Positions 53,480 to 61,854 are shown, numbered from the stretch's first letter. The stretch: 64,000 nucleotides of DNA from CADEFQ01 sp050249415 (GCA_050249415.1 JBFWQO010000016.1:1-64000); one strand, 5' to 3'. The notes: generated from the sequence alone by a model not told the origin. A program made the numbers and translations.

Positions 53480-54870
53480 CCGCAGCGTGCGCGGATGAAC
53501 CGGTAGAGCGCGCGGATGCATTGCACTTCGGCGCCGACCGGCCTGCCCGGACGCTCCCTCGCGTTCCAGGCGTAGAGATCGATGTGGATCCACCGCGGGC
53601 TCGCGGTCACGAACCGCCGCAGGAAGAGCGCAGCGATGATCGAGCCGGCGAACGCGTGCGACGAGATGTTGTTCAGGTCCGCGATCTTGCTCGCGAGATC
53701 CTCGTCGTAGCCGTTCCACAGCGGCATCGGCCACAGCGGGTCGTGTTCGCGATCGGCATGCCGCCGCAGGTCCTCGAGGAGCGCAGGGTCGTTCGAGTAC
53801 GCCGCGGGCAGTTCCGGCCCGAGCGCCGTGCGCGCCGCGCCGGTGAGCGTCGCGAGATCGATCAGCAGGTCCGGGCCACCCGCGTCGGCTTCGGCGAGCG
53901 CGTCCGCGAGGATGAGCCGCCCTTCGGCGTCGGTGTTGCCGATTTCGACCGAGAGGCCCTTGCGGGAGCGCAACACGTCGCCCGGGCGATAGGCGGCGGC
54001 GCCCACGGCATTCTCGACCGCCGGAATGAGCACCCGCAGCCGCACCGGTGCACGCATCGTCATCAGCAGATCGGCGAGTGCGAGCACGCAGGCCGCACCG
54101 CCCATGTCCTTCTTCATCAGGAGCATGCTGGCAGCCGACTTGATGTCGAGACCGCCGCTGTCGAAGCAGACTCCCTTCCCGACCAGCGTGACGCGCGGTG
54201 CCGATGCATCACCCCACGTGAGGTCGATCAGGCGCGGCGCGCGGGCGCTGCCCCGGCCCACGGCATGGATCATCGGGAAACCGGTCTCGAGTGGCGCGCC
54301 CTCGGTGACGGATATCGCCGCACCGTGATGCGCCGCGAGGTCCGCTGCGGCCTGCGCGAGGTCCGCGGGGCCCATGTCGTTGGACGGGGTGTTCACGAGA
54401 TCGCGACCCCGGGCCATGGCACCGGCCGCGGCGCGTGCGTACGCCACGTCGGCGCCGGCAGGCGCCGCGAGCATCGAATGTGTGGCGGGCGACGAGGCCC
54501 GATAGCGCGCATATCGGTACGCGCCCGTCAGCCAGCCGAGGGCGAACTGCGTGGCGGCCGGTGCCGCGAGTGGCGTTGCCACGTGCCACGGACCGGCGGG
54601 CAGCCGCTCCGCGAGCGGCGCGGCGTGCCAGAGGCACAGCGCATCGGGCGAGGCGAGGTTGCCAAGACCGAGGATCGCGCCGTCCGCGCGCCCGTCGGCA
54701 CCCGGCAGGACCAGCACGCGATGACGCTCGCCGGTGAACTGGTGGACCCTCACCCATTGCGCGACGGCCGGTGATTGCGTCGCGAGCCAGGCGTCGACAC
54801 CTGTTTCGGGCAACAACCAGAGCGGCAGGGAGCCGGAGGCAGGGGTCGTTGAAATGAGGTCGGTGGTCAC
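53476..54870 (-). CDS. Leucyl aminopeptidase family (M17) metallopeptidase
   Basis: 464 residues. The M17 signature NTDAEGRL is at residues 312-319; the metal/catalytic block LVGKGVCFDSGGLDIKSA near 229-246 and MKKDMGGAA follow the family. It frees N-terminal amino acids from peptides in the cytoplasm. It is the first gene of the aminopeptidase-EamA-MFS-ilvD operon, divergent from the ilvC operon, with about 300 bp between them. Confidence 0.92.
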   Translation of the reverse strand: MTTDLISTTPASGSLPLWLLPETGVDAWLATQSPAVAQWVRVHQFTGERHRVLVLPGADGRADGAILGLGNLASPDALCLWHAAPLAERLPAGPWHVATPLAAPAATQFALGWLTGAYRYARYRASSPATHSMLAAPAGADVAYARAAAGAMARGRDLVNTPSNDMGPADLAQAAADLAAHHGAAISVTEGAPLETGFPMIHAVGRGSARAPRLIDLTWGDASAPRVTLVGKGVCFDSGGLDIKSAASMLLMKKDMGGAACVLALADLLMTMRAPVRLRVLIPAVENAVGAAAYRPGDVLRSRKGLSVEIGNTDAEGRLILADALAEADAGGPDLLIDLATLTGAARTALGPELPAAYSNDPALLEDLRRHADREHDPLWPMPLWNGYDEDLASKIADLNNISSHAFAGSIIAALFLRRFVTASPRWIHIDLYAWNARERPGRPVGAEVQCIRALYRFIRARCG

Positions 54871-54916
54871 GGGGGCGAAACGGAGGGCAGACAGGAAAGC
54901 TTACAGGATTGCTGCG

Positions 54917-54946
54917 TTGACAAGCAGTTCGGCGTTGTGATGTCAT
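54917..54946 (+). promoter_or_regulatory. Probable promoter of the ilvC-leuACDB operon
   Basis: A perfect -35 TTGACA (54917-54922) is followed after 18 bp by TGTCAT (54941-54946), a four-of-six -10 match. Transcription would start near 54953, only a few bases before the leader-peptide ATG at 54956, implying a leaderless or nearly leaderless leader peptide. The -10 is weak, so this is a proposal. Confidence 0.5.
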
Positions 54947-54955
54947 GAACCGGTC

Positions 54956-55078
54956 ATGCGTACGGAAGCCACGACGATCGTGTCCCCTGCTGCGGCGCCC
55001 GGCGCCCGCGCCGGTGTCGTGCTCCTTCCCCTCGTGCTTCTGCTCCTTGCGGAAAGCAGGTGCGGGTCGCGCGTATAG
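54956..55078 (+). CDS. ilv-leu attenuation leader peptide (40 residues)
   Basis: ATG 54956 to TAG 55076. Residues 21-31 are VVLLPLVLLLL, with Ile8 and Val9 before them: a run of branched-chain amino-acid control codons. Ribosome stalling on them at low Leu/Val would change folding of the following RNA. Segment 1 CCCGCGCC (55005-55012) can pair with segment 2 GGTGCGGG (55059-55066) by one G-U pair; segment 2 can instead pair with segment 3 CCCGCACC (55111-55118), the left arm of the terminator. No upstream in-frame start is possible, because a TGA precedes. Confidence 0.88.
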   Translation: MRTEATTIVSPAAAPGARAGVVLLPLVLLLLAESRCGSRV

Positions 55079-55106
55079 CCCTGACGGGACATCGAGCGAA
55101 GAATTC

Positions 55107-55149
55107 AAACCCCGCACCGGCCAGGCCGCTGCGGGGTTTTTTGTGTTTT
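55107..55149 (+). terminator. Attenuator terminator before ilvC
   Basis: AAACCCCGCA (55107-55116) pairs with TGCGGGGTTT (55130-55139), with an inner GGCC-A-GGCC, followed by T-runs (55137-55142 and again to 55149). It sits 29 bp after the leader stop and 25 bp before ilvC. Its left arm is also claimed by the antiterminator segment at 55059-55066. Confidence 0.92.
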
Positions 55150-55174
55150 CACTACCCACGCTGGAGTCGAAGTG

Positions 55175-56170
55175 ATGAAGCTGTTCTCGCAGAAAGACGT
55201 AGACCGCAAGGCGCTCAAGGGCGCCCGCATCGCCGTGATCGGTTACGGCAGCCAGGGCCGTGCGCACGCGCTGAACCTGAAGGACAGCGGCTTCGACGTC
55301 GTCGTCGGCGTGCGTCGCGGCGGTGAGGGCTGGAAGAGCGCGAAGAAGGACGGTCTCGCCGTCGCCGAGCCGGCCGCCGCGGTGGTCGGCGCCGATCTCG
55401 TCGCGATGCTGACGCCCGACCTCGCGCAGAAGGCGGTCTACAAGTCGATCGTGAAGAATTTGAAGAAGGGTGCCACCCTGCTCTTCGCGCACGGCTTCAA
55501 CATCCACTTCGGGCAGATCCGCCCGCGCAAGGACCTCGACGTCGTGCTGATCGCGCCGAAAGGTCCGGGCGGGCTCGTGCGGCGCCAGTTCCAGCAGGGC
55601 CGCGGCGTGCCGTGCCTGATCGCGGTGTTCCAGGACCCGAGCCGCCACGGCTTCGCGAAAGCGCTGGCCTATGCGCACGGCATCGGCGGCACCCGGGGCG
55701 GCGTGCTGAAGACCACGTTCGCCGAGGAAACCGAGACCGACCTCTTCGGCGAACAGGCCGTGCTGTGCGGCGGCGCGACGGAGCTCGTCGTCAGGGGCTT
55801 CGAGACGCTGGTCGAGGCCGGCTACCAGCCGGAGGTCGCGTACTACGAGTGCCTGCACGAACTGAAGCTGATCGTCGACCTGCTGCACGAGGGCGGCCTC
55901 GCGAAGATGCACAAGTTCATCAGCGAAACCGCCAAGTACGGCGACCTCACGCGCGGCCCGCGCATCATCAACGCCGCGTCGCGCAAGGAGATGCGCAAGG
56001 TGCTGAAGGAGATCCAGCAGGGCAAGTTCGCGCGCCAGTGGATCAGCGAGAACAACCGCGGGCGCCGCAAGTACGACCGGCTGATGAAGCAGGACCTCAA
56101 CCACAAGATCGAGAAGGTGGGCGCCGCGCTGCGTGCGCGCATGCCCTGGCTGTCAGAAGAGCGCGCGTGA
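55175..56170 (+). CDS. ilvC: Ketol-acid reductoisomerase (class I)
   Basis: 331 residues, class I length. NADPH-binding IAVIGYGSQGRAHALNL near residues 19-35, then LLFAHGFNIHF, LIAPKGPGG and the acidic active site around FAEETETDLFGEQAVLCGG and EVAYYECLHELKLI. It converts acetolactate to dihydroxyisovalerate. ATG 55175 is chosen with GGAG eight bases upstream; an adjacent GTG at 55172 is possible. It is the first structural gene after the attenuator. Acetolactate synthase genes, which often follow, are absent here. Confidence 0.96.
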   Translation: MKLFSQKDVDRKALKGARIAVIGYGSQGRAHALNLKDSGFDVVVGVRRGGEGWKSAKKDGLAVAEPAAAVVGADLVAMLTPDLAQKAVYKSIVKNLKKGATLLFAHGFNIHFGQIRPRKDLDVVLIAPKGPGGLVRRQFQQGRGVPCLIAVFQDPSRHGFAKALAYAHGIGGTRGGVLKTTFAEETETDLFGEQAVLCGGATELVVRGFETLVEAGYQPEVAYYECLHELKLIVDLLHEGGLAKMHKFISETAKYGDLTRGPRIINAASRKEMRKVLKEIQQGKFARQWISENNRGRRKYDRLMKQDLNHKIEKVGAALRARMPWLSEERA

Positions 56171-56240
56171 CGACACCGTGGCGGCGCGCGGCGCACGGGC
56201 CCGCGCCGCCGTGGAATGCGAAGTTCGCCGGAGACCCGAC

Positions 56241-57824
56241 ATGACCCAGAATCCAGACCAGGTCCTGATATTCGACACCACGCTGCGCGACGGCGAGCAA
56301 TCGCCGGGCTGCAGCATGACCCAACCCGAGAAACTGCGGGTGGCGCGGGCGCTCGCCGAACTCGGCGTCGACGTCATCGAGGCGGGCTTTCCGGCCGCCT
56401 CGCGCGGCGATTTCGACTCGGTCAGCGCCATCGCGCGCGAGGTTTCCGGGCCGATCATCTGCGGGCTCGCGCGCTGCAACCGTGACGACATCGAACTCGT
56501 CGCGAAGGCGGTGCAGGACGCCCCCCGGCGGCGCATACACGTGTTCCTCGCGACCAGCGCCATCCACCGCGAGCACAAGCTCAACATGGCGAAGGAGGAA
56601 ATCGTCCGCATCGCCGTCGAGGGTGTGAAGATCGCGCGCGACCTCGCTGCCGATGTCGAGTTCTCGCCGGAGGATGCCTCGCGCACCGAGCTCGAGTTCC
56701 TCGCCCAGGTGGTCGAAGCGGTGATCGACGCGGGCGCCACGACCGTCAACATTCCCGACACCGTCGGCTATACGGTGCCCGACGAATTCGGCGAACTGTT
56801 CCGGTACCTGCGCAAGAACGTGCGCGGCATCGAACGCGCGCGCTTGTCCGTGCACTGCCACGACGATCTCGGCATGGCCGTCGCCAACAGCCTCACCGCG
56901 GTGGTGGCCGGCGCGCGCCAGATCGAGTGCACCGTCAACGGCATCGGCGAGCGCGCGGGCAACTGCTCGCTCGAGGAAGTGGTGATGGCGCTGAAGACGC
57001 GCGAGGCCTTCTTCAACCTGCGCACCAACGTGCAATCGACACGCCTGTACCCGACCTCGCGCCTCGTGTCGAACATCGTCGGCATGCCCATCCCGCGCAA
57101 CAAGGCGGTCGTCGGCGAGAACGCGTTCGCGCACGAATCGGGCATCCACCAGCACGGCATGCTGAAGCACCATTCCACCTACGAGATCATGCGGCCGGAA
57201 TCGGTCGGCCTGTCCCGCTCGAGCCTCGTGCTCGGCAAGCACAGCGGGCGCCACGCGTTCCGCGAGCGCGTGCAGCAGCTCGGCTTCGAGCTCGACGAGC
57301 TCGAGTTCAATCGCGTATTCGCGGAGTTCAAGGCGCTGGCCGACAAGAAGAAGGAGCTGTTCGACGGCGACATCGAAGCGCTGGTGCTGCGCGCCGAAGG
57401 CTCGGCGTCGGGCCCGTGGGCCATCGAGGACCTGCAGACGGTCGCCGGCGGCGGCGCACCGGCGCGCGCCGCGGTGAAGCTGCGCCACGCCGACGGCCGT
57501 GTGGTCGAGCGCGGCGTCGCGGGCGACGGACCGGTGGACGCCGCGGTGAAGGCGATCGAGGCGGCGACCGGCATCGACGTCGCGCTGCGCAAGTTCGAAC
57601 TGCGCAGCGTATCGGCCGGCGAGGACGCCCAGGGCGAGGCGATAGTGTACGTGGAGTACAATGAGCGCACCTATCGCGGCTCGAGCGTCAGCACCGACAT
57701 CGTCGAGTCGAGCGCGCGCGCCTTCCTCGAAGTCGTCAATCGCATCGAGCTCGCCCGCAAGGCGGGAGCACGCAGCCGCGAGGAGCGCACCGGCGGTGCG
57801 CGCATCGCCCAGGCCGCCGTCTAG
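56241..57824 (+). CDS. leuA: 2-isopropylmalate synthase
   Basis: 527 residues. DRE-TIM start FDTTLRDGEQSPGCSM, VHCHDDLGMAVANSL, and IECTVNGIGERAGNCSLEEV; the C-terminal ~130 residues form the leucine-sensing LeuA dimer domain. It condenses acetyl-CoA with 2-ketoisovalerate, the first leucine-specific step, and is normally inhibited by leucine. ATG 56241 follows a 70-bp gap after ilvC. Confidence 0.96.
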   Translation: MTQNPDQVLIFDTTLRDGEQSPGCSMTQPEKLRVARALAELGVDVIEAGFPAASRGDFDSVSAIAREVSGPIICGLARCNRDDIELVAKAVQDAPRRRIHVFLATSAIHREHKLNMAKEEIVRIAVEGVKIARDLAADVEFSPEDASRTELEFLAQVVEAVIDAGATTVNIPDTVGYTVPDEFGELFRYLRKNVRGIERARLSVHCHDDLGMAVANSLTAVVAGARQIECTVNGIGERAGNCSLEEVVMALKTREAFFNLRTNVQSTRLYPTSRLVSNIVGMPIPRNKAVVGENAFAHESGIHQHGMLKHHSTYEIMRPESVGLSRSSLVLGKHSGRHAFRERVQQLGFELDELEFNRVFAEFKALADKKKELFDGDIEALVLRAEGSASGPWAIEDLQTVAGGGAPARAAVKLRHADGRVVERGVAGDGPVDAAVKAIEAATGIDVALRKFELRSVSAGEDAQGEAIVYVEYNERTYRGSSVSTDIVESSARAFLEVVNRIELARKAGARSREERTGGARIAQAAV

Positions 57825-57862
57825 CCGAGCGCGACGCCGCCAGTTGAAAGGACGAAAGTCGA

Positions 57863-59272
57863 GTGACTGCACCGAAGACCCTGTTCGAGAAAGTCTGGGA
57901 ACGCCACATCGTGGTGCCGGAGACCGCGGATACACCCGCGGTACTGTTCATCGACCTGCATCTCACCCACGAGGTGACTTCGCCGCAGGCCTTCCAGCAA
58001 CTGCGTGATCGCGGCCTGCGCCTGCGCCGGCCCGATCTCACGCTCGCGACGATGGACCATTCCACGCCGACCCGCACCGAGCAGGTCTTCGGCGGCGCGC
58101 CGATCGCGATCGAATCGGCCGCGAGGCAGATCCGCCAGCTCGAGCAGAACTGCGCGGATTTCGCCGTCGAGCTGTTCGGGCTCAGGCACGCCTCGCGCGG
58201 CATCGTCCACATCATCGGGCCCGAGCTCGGCCTCACGCAGCCGGGCCGCACGATCGTCTGCGGCGACAGCCACACGAGCACCCACGGCGCCTTCGGCGCG
58301 CTCGCCTTCGGCATCGGCAGCACCGAGGTCGGGCACGTGTTCGCGACCCAATGCCTGCTGCAGCGCCGGGCGAAGACACTCGCGATAGAAGTGGCGAACC
58401 CGCTCGCGCCGGGCGTCACCGCGAAGGACCTGATCCTCGGCATCATCGGCCAGATCGGGGTCGACGGCGGCACGGGCCATGTCATCGAGTACCGGGGGGC
58501 CGCGATCCGCGCGATGGACATGGAAGAGCGCATGACCGTGTGCAACATGAGCATCGAAGCGGGTGCCCGCGCCGGCATGATCGCGCCCGATGAAACGACC
58601 TATGCCTACCTCGCGGGCAAGGCCCGTGCGCCGCAGGGTGCGGCATGGGAGCAGGCACTGACGGACTGGCGCGCGCTGCCGACCGACGAGGGCGCGCGCT
58701 TCGATCGCACCGTGAATATCGACGCCGCCGCGCTCGAACCGATGATCACCTATGGCACGAACCCCGGCATGGTGGTGCCGATCTCGGGCCGCATTCCCGA
58801 GCGCGCGAACGACCCCGTGTTCGCCAGGTCCCTCGCCTACATGGGGTTCACGGCGGGCGAGCCGATCCGCGACCAGCCCGTGAACATCGTGTTCCTCGGC
58901 AGCTGCACGAACGGGCGCCTGTCCGACCTGCGCGCGGCCGCGCAAGTGCTGCGTGGCCACAAGATCGCGAGGGGCGTACAACTCCTCGTGGTTCCGGGCT
59001 CGCAGCAGGTGCGCCGCGAGGCCGAGCGCGAGGGCCTCGATCGCATCTTCATCGAGGCGGGCGCCGACTGGCGCGAATCGGGCTGTTCGATGTGCCTCGG
59101 CATGAATGGCGACATCGTGCCGAAGGGCGAATATGCGGTCAGCACCAGCAACCGCAATTTCGAGGGTCGCCAGGGCGTCGGCGCCCGCACGCTCCTCGCG
59201 AGCCCGCTCACGGCGGCCGCTTCGGCGATCCGCGGGCGCGTCACCGATCCCCGCGACGTATTGAACGGATAA
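57863..59272 (+). CDS. leuC: 3-isopropylmalate dehydratase, large subunit
   Basis: 469 residues from a GTG start. Aconitase-family motifs: GDSHTSTHGAFGALAFGIG, the cluster Cys in GSCTNGRLSD and the pair in SGCSMCLGMN that hold a [4Fe-4S] cluster. With LeuD it isomerises isopropylmalate. A 38-bp gap from leuA and a 3-bp gap to leuD place it in the same transcript. Confidence 0.96.
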   Translation: MTAPKTLFEKVWERHIVVPETADTPAVLFIDLHLTHEVTSPQAFQQLRDRGLRLRRPDLTLATMDHSTPTRTEQVFGGAPIAIESAARQIRQLEQNCADFAVELFGLRHASRGIVHIIGPELGLTQPGRTIVCGDSHTSTHGAFGALAFGIGSTEVGHVFATQCLLQRRAKTLAIEVANPLAPGVTAKDLILGIIGQIGVDGGTGHVIEYRGAAIRAMDMEERMTVCNMSIEAGARAGMIAPDETTYAYLAGKARAPQGAAWEQALTDWRALPTDEGARFDRTVNIDAAALEPMITYGTNPGMVVPISGRIPERANDPVFARSLAYMGFTAGEPIRDQPVNIVFLGSCTNGRLSDLRAAAQVLRGHKIARGVQLLVVPGSQQVRREAEREGLDRIFIEAGADWRESGCSMCLGMNGDIVPKGEYAVSTSNRNFEGRQGVGARTLLASPLTAAASAIRGRVTDPRDVLNG

Positions 59273-59275
59273 GCC

Positions 59276-59851
59276 ATGACAGCCATCAAGACCCTGCGGT
59301 CGCGCACCGTGGTGCTGCCGTCGACCAACATCGACACCGACCAGATCGTGCCGGCGCGGTTCCTGACTACCACGACCCGCGAAGGCCTCGGCAAGAACCT
59401 GTTCGCCGACTGGCGCTACGACGAGGGCGGCCGGCCACGGCCCGATTTCGTGTTGAACCAGCCGGCCGCGCAAGGCTGCCAGGTGCTCGTCGCCGGCCGC
59501 AATATCGGTTGCGGCTCCTCGCGCGAGCACGCTCCCTGGGCGCTGCTCGACTTCGGCATCCGTGCCGTCGTCAGCACCGAGATCGCGGATATCTTCCGCA
59601 ACAACTCCCTGAAGAACGGCCTGCTGCCCGTGGTGGTCGATGCCGGCACTCACGAGTGGCTGCTCGCGAACCCCGGCGCCGAAGTCACGATCGACCTCGA
59701 GACCTGCACGCTCGCACTGCCGAACGGGGTCACCGTGAAGTTTCCGATCGACGCATTCGCCCGCTACTGCCTGTTGAACGGCGTCGACGAACTGGGCTAC
59801 CTGTTGTCGAAGGACGCCGCGATCGGCGCATACGAGCAACGCCGCGCATGA
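59276..59851 (+). CDS. leuD: 3-isopropylmalate dehydratase, small subunit
   Basis: 191 residues with the swivel-domain signatures STNIDTDQIVPARFL and GRNIGCGSSREHAPWAL. It completes the LeuC-LeuD enzyme. The stop overlaps the leuB start (ATGA), so the two are co-translated. Confidence 0.96.
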   Translation: MTAIKTLRSRTVVLPSTNIDTDQIVPARFLTTTTREGLGKNLFADWRYDEGGRPRPDFVLNQPAAQGCQVLVAGRNIGCGSSREHAPWALLDFGIRAVVSTEIADIFRNNSLKNGLLPVVVDAGTHEWLLANPGAEVTIDLETCTLALPNGVTVKFPIDAFARYCLLNGVDELGYLLSKDAAIGAYEQRRA

Positions 59852-60918
59852 AGGCGCTCATCGCGGTGCTGGGCGGCGACGGGATCGGGCCCGAAGTCGT
59901 CGCCGAAGCGGTACGCGTGCTCGACGCGACGGCGGCGAACTTCGGCCACGAATTCCAGCTCGAAACCGCCCTCTTCGGCGGCGCCGCGATCGATGCGCAC
60001 GGCGACGGCCTGCCGCCCGCCACGCTCGCGCTGTGCCGTCGGGCCGATGCCGTGCTGCTCGGCGCGATCGGCGGGCCGAAGTGGAGCGCCCCGGACGCGC
60101 CCGTGCGCCCCGAGGCGGCGCTCCTCGCATTGCGGCGCGCGCTCGGCGTGTATGCCAACCTGCGCCCCGTCGCCGTGCACCCCGCCCTGCGCGACATCTC
60201 GACGATCAAGCCGGAGGTGCTCGAGGGGGTCGACCTCGTGTTCGCGCGCGAGCTGACGGGCGGCATCTACTTCGGCGAGAAGCGCCGCACGGCGGGCGAC
60301 GCCACCGACGTCTGCACCTACTCCGTGGTCGAGATCGAGCGCATCACGCGCACTGCCGCGAAGCTCGCGCGCGCGCGCCGCAAGCGGGTGACGTCGATCG
60401 ACAAGGCCAATGTGCTCGAAACCTCGAGGCTGTGGCGCGCGGTCGTCGAGCGCGTGATGGCCGCCGAGTTCCCCGAGATTGCGCTCGAACACATGCTGGT
60501 GGATGCCGCGGCCATGCACCTGATCCGCCGGCCGCGCGACTTCGACGTACTGCTCACCGAAAACATGTTCGGCGATATCCTCACCGACGAGGCCTCGATG
60601 CTCGCGGGATCGCTCGGCCTCCTGCCGTCCGCCTCGCTCGGTGACGGCTCGCGCGGCCTCTACGAGCCGATCCACGGCTCCGCGCCCGATATCGCGGGCC
60701 GTGGCATCGCGAACCCGATCGGCACGATCCTCTCCGCCGCGCTGCTGCTGCGCCATTCGCTCGGGCTCGGCAACGAGGCCGCCGCGATCGAACGCGCCGT
60801 CGCCGACGCGCTGACCGCCGGGGCACGAACGGCCGACATCGCGGCGGGCGCAAAGCCCCTGTCGACGAAGGAGATGGGGGCGCTCATCCGCCGGTCGTTG
60901 GCGGCGAACGGCGGGTAG
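59848..60918 (+). CDS. leuB: 3-isopropylmalate dehydrogenase
   Basis: 356 residues. NAD-dependent decarboxylating dehydrogenase: GGDGIGPEVVAEAV, ANLRPVAVHP, RELTGGIYFGEKR, metal site ENMFGDILTDEASM and HGSAPDIAGRGIANPIG. It makes 2-ketoisocaproate. The last codons (ANGG plus stop TAG) are made of the first units of heptamer array C, so the C-terminus has been shaped by the repeat. Confidence 0.96.
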   Translation: MKALIAVLGGDGIGPEVVAEAVRVLDATAANFGHEFQLETALFGGAAIDAHGDGLPPATLALCRRADAVLLGAIGGPKWSAPDAPVRPEAALLALRRALGVYANLRPVAVHPALRDISTIKPEVLEGVDLVFARELTGGIYFGEKRRTAGDATDVCTYSVVEIERITRTAAKLARARRKRVTSIDKANVLETSRLWRAVVERVMAAEFPEIALEHMLVDAAAMHLIRRPRDFDVLLTENMFGDILTDEASMLAGSLGLLPSASLGDGSRGLYEPIHGSAPDIAGRGIANPIGTILSAALLLRHSLGLGNEAAAIERAVADALTAGARTADIAAGAKPLSTKEMGALIRRSLAANGG

Positions 60919-60951
60919 CGAACAGCGGACAGCCAACGGCGAACGGCCAGA
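60903..60951 (+). repeat. Heptamer array C (7 units, capped)
   Basis: GGCGAAC, GGCGGGT, AGCGAAC, AGCGGAC, AGCCAAC, GGCGAAC and the cap GGCCAGA. It spans the leuB stop codon. It faces inverted array D across 112 bp that hold no supported gene. The pair could form a long imperfect hairpin between leuB and the convergent four-helix gene. Confidence 0.85.
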
Positions 60952-61063
60952 ATCGTGGTGCTCGTTCGTGGTGTTGCCTCCGCGTGGCTGCGCGTCGCGC
61001 TGGCGTCGAATGATCCGTGTGGCAAACAAGGAAGGATGGGGGTGACCCGGCACACGCTTCTTC

Positions 61064-61119
61064 TCTGGCTGTTCGCTGTCCGCCGCTCGCTACCCGCCGT
61101 TCGCTACCCGCCGTCCGCG
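61064..61119 (-). repeat. Heptamer array D (8 units, inverted, capped)
   Basis: Read on the plus strand it starts with TCTGGCT (the cap's complement), then GTTCGCT, GTCCGCC, GCTCGCT, ACCCGCC, GTTCGCT, ACCCGCC and a degraded GTCCGCG. It ends 7 bp from the stop of the four-helix gene. It is the inverted partner of array C, with caps facing each other. Confidence 0.84.
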
Positions 61120-61126
61120 GCTCGGC

Positions 61127-61495
61127 TCAGCGATTGACCCGGCTCCGCCTGCGCAGCGCGTAAACGAGCGCTCCGAGCATTCGCGTCGTCTCGTCGCACA
61201 GCGTGGACATGGTCGCCAGTTCGGCCTGTGCCAGGTGGAGGCGTTCGGTGAGGTGAATCTGGTACGCCAGCTCCCGTGCCGAACCCAGCGCGATCTCCAG
61301 ATAGCGCGCGAAGTCATTGTCCGACGTGCGGGCCGACCCTTCGGCGATATTGCTCGCGATGGACACTGCGGCGCGACGCATCTGGGTCACGAGCCCATAT
61401 CTTTCGGCCACAGGCAGGGAGGCCGTGCAGCGATACACCTCGATCGCGAGTCTATCGGCGTACCGATAGACGTCGAGTTTGTCGAGGTTGCGCAC
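61127..61495 (-). CDS. Four-helix-bundle protein (23S rRNA intervening-sequence / S23 family)
   Basis: 122 residues from a GTG. The family pattern is clear: KLDVYRYADRLAIEVYR, LPVAERYGLVTQMRRAAVSIASNIAEGSAR, YLEIALGSARELAYQIHL. Such proteins form four-helix bundles; relatives are encoded in rRNA intervening sequences or act as accessory factors of retroelements, and function outside those settings is unknown. No rRNA or reverse transcriptase is near. The gene stands alone, with array D right after its stop and arrays E and F upstream of its start. Confidence 0.88.
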   Translation of the reverse strand: MRNLDKLDVYRYADRLAIEVYRCTASLPVAERYGLVTQMRRAAVSIASNIAEGSARTSDNDFARYLEIALGSARELAYQIHLTERLHLAQAELATMSTLCDETTRMLGALVYALRRRSRVNR

Positions 61496-61576
61496 GCGCC
61501 CGAGAATCGTGTGCGGCCGTGCCCCGTGTCACGGTGACAATCGGGCCCGAAGCGCATCGATCGCGACTTGACAAGT

Positions 61577-61611
61577 GGCGAACAGCGAGCAGCGAACGGC
61601 GAACAGCCAGA
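61577..61611 (+). repeat. Heptamer array E (5 units, capped)
   Basis: GGCGAAC, AGCGAGC, AGCGAAC, GGCGAAC and the cap AGCCAGA. It lies upstream of the four-helix gene and faces the inverted array F across 194 bp, with caps inward as in the C-D pair. Confidence 0.84.
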
Positions 61612-61805
61612 GCGCGAGTCAGGCAAGGAACGCGGCTGTGATCCCCTGCCTCTGCGACGTCCGCATGCGCGCAATCGCGTCGCGGTGGCAAGCCAGGCAG
61701 TCGTAGATGCCCGCCTCGCAATGGTCACGTGCAATGAGCGAAGGCCTGCAAATCCGTGGCGCGGTCCATGTGCGCGCATGCCCAGCGGCCCAACAAAACC
61801 AACGG

Positions 61806-61854
61806 TCTGGCTGTTCGCTGTTCGCCACTCGCTGTTCGCCACTCGCTGTTCGCC
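61806..61854 (-). repeat. Heptamer array F (7 units, inverted, capped)
   Basis: On the plus strand: TCTGGCT, GTTCGCT, GTTCGCC, ACTCGCT, GTTCGCC, ACTCGCT, GTTCGCC, then GC-only sequence. It ends about 12 bp from the metB stop codon. The GTTCGCY and ACTCGCT units alternate, suggesting a recent 14-bp duplication. Confidence 0.85.

Noticed and set aside
54945..55175. 76-codon plus-strand frame running through the attenuator
   Set aside because: It reads across the terminator hairpin and has no control codons; the 40-codon frame starting at 54956 is the sensible leader peptide.
61127..61495. Four-helix gene as part of a 23S rRNA intervening sequence or a diversity-generating retroelement
   Set aside because: No rRNA, reverse transcriptase or template/variable repeat is present nearby.
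61619..61828. Minus-strand frame between arrays E and F
   Set aside because: No ribosome site or family similarity, and its start lies inside array F; treated as repeat-derived.
17167..61854. Heptamer arrays as CRISPR or as plain microsatellites
   Set aside because: Units are contiguous without spacers, so not CRISPR. The fixed cap and gene-end position argue against plain microsatellites.
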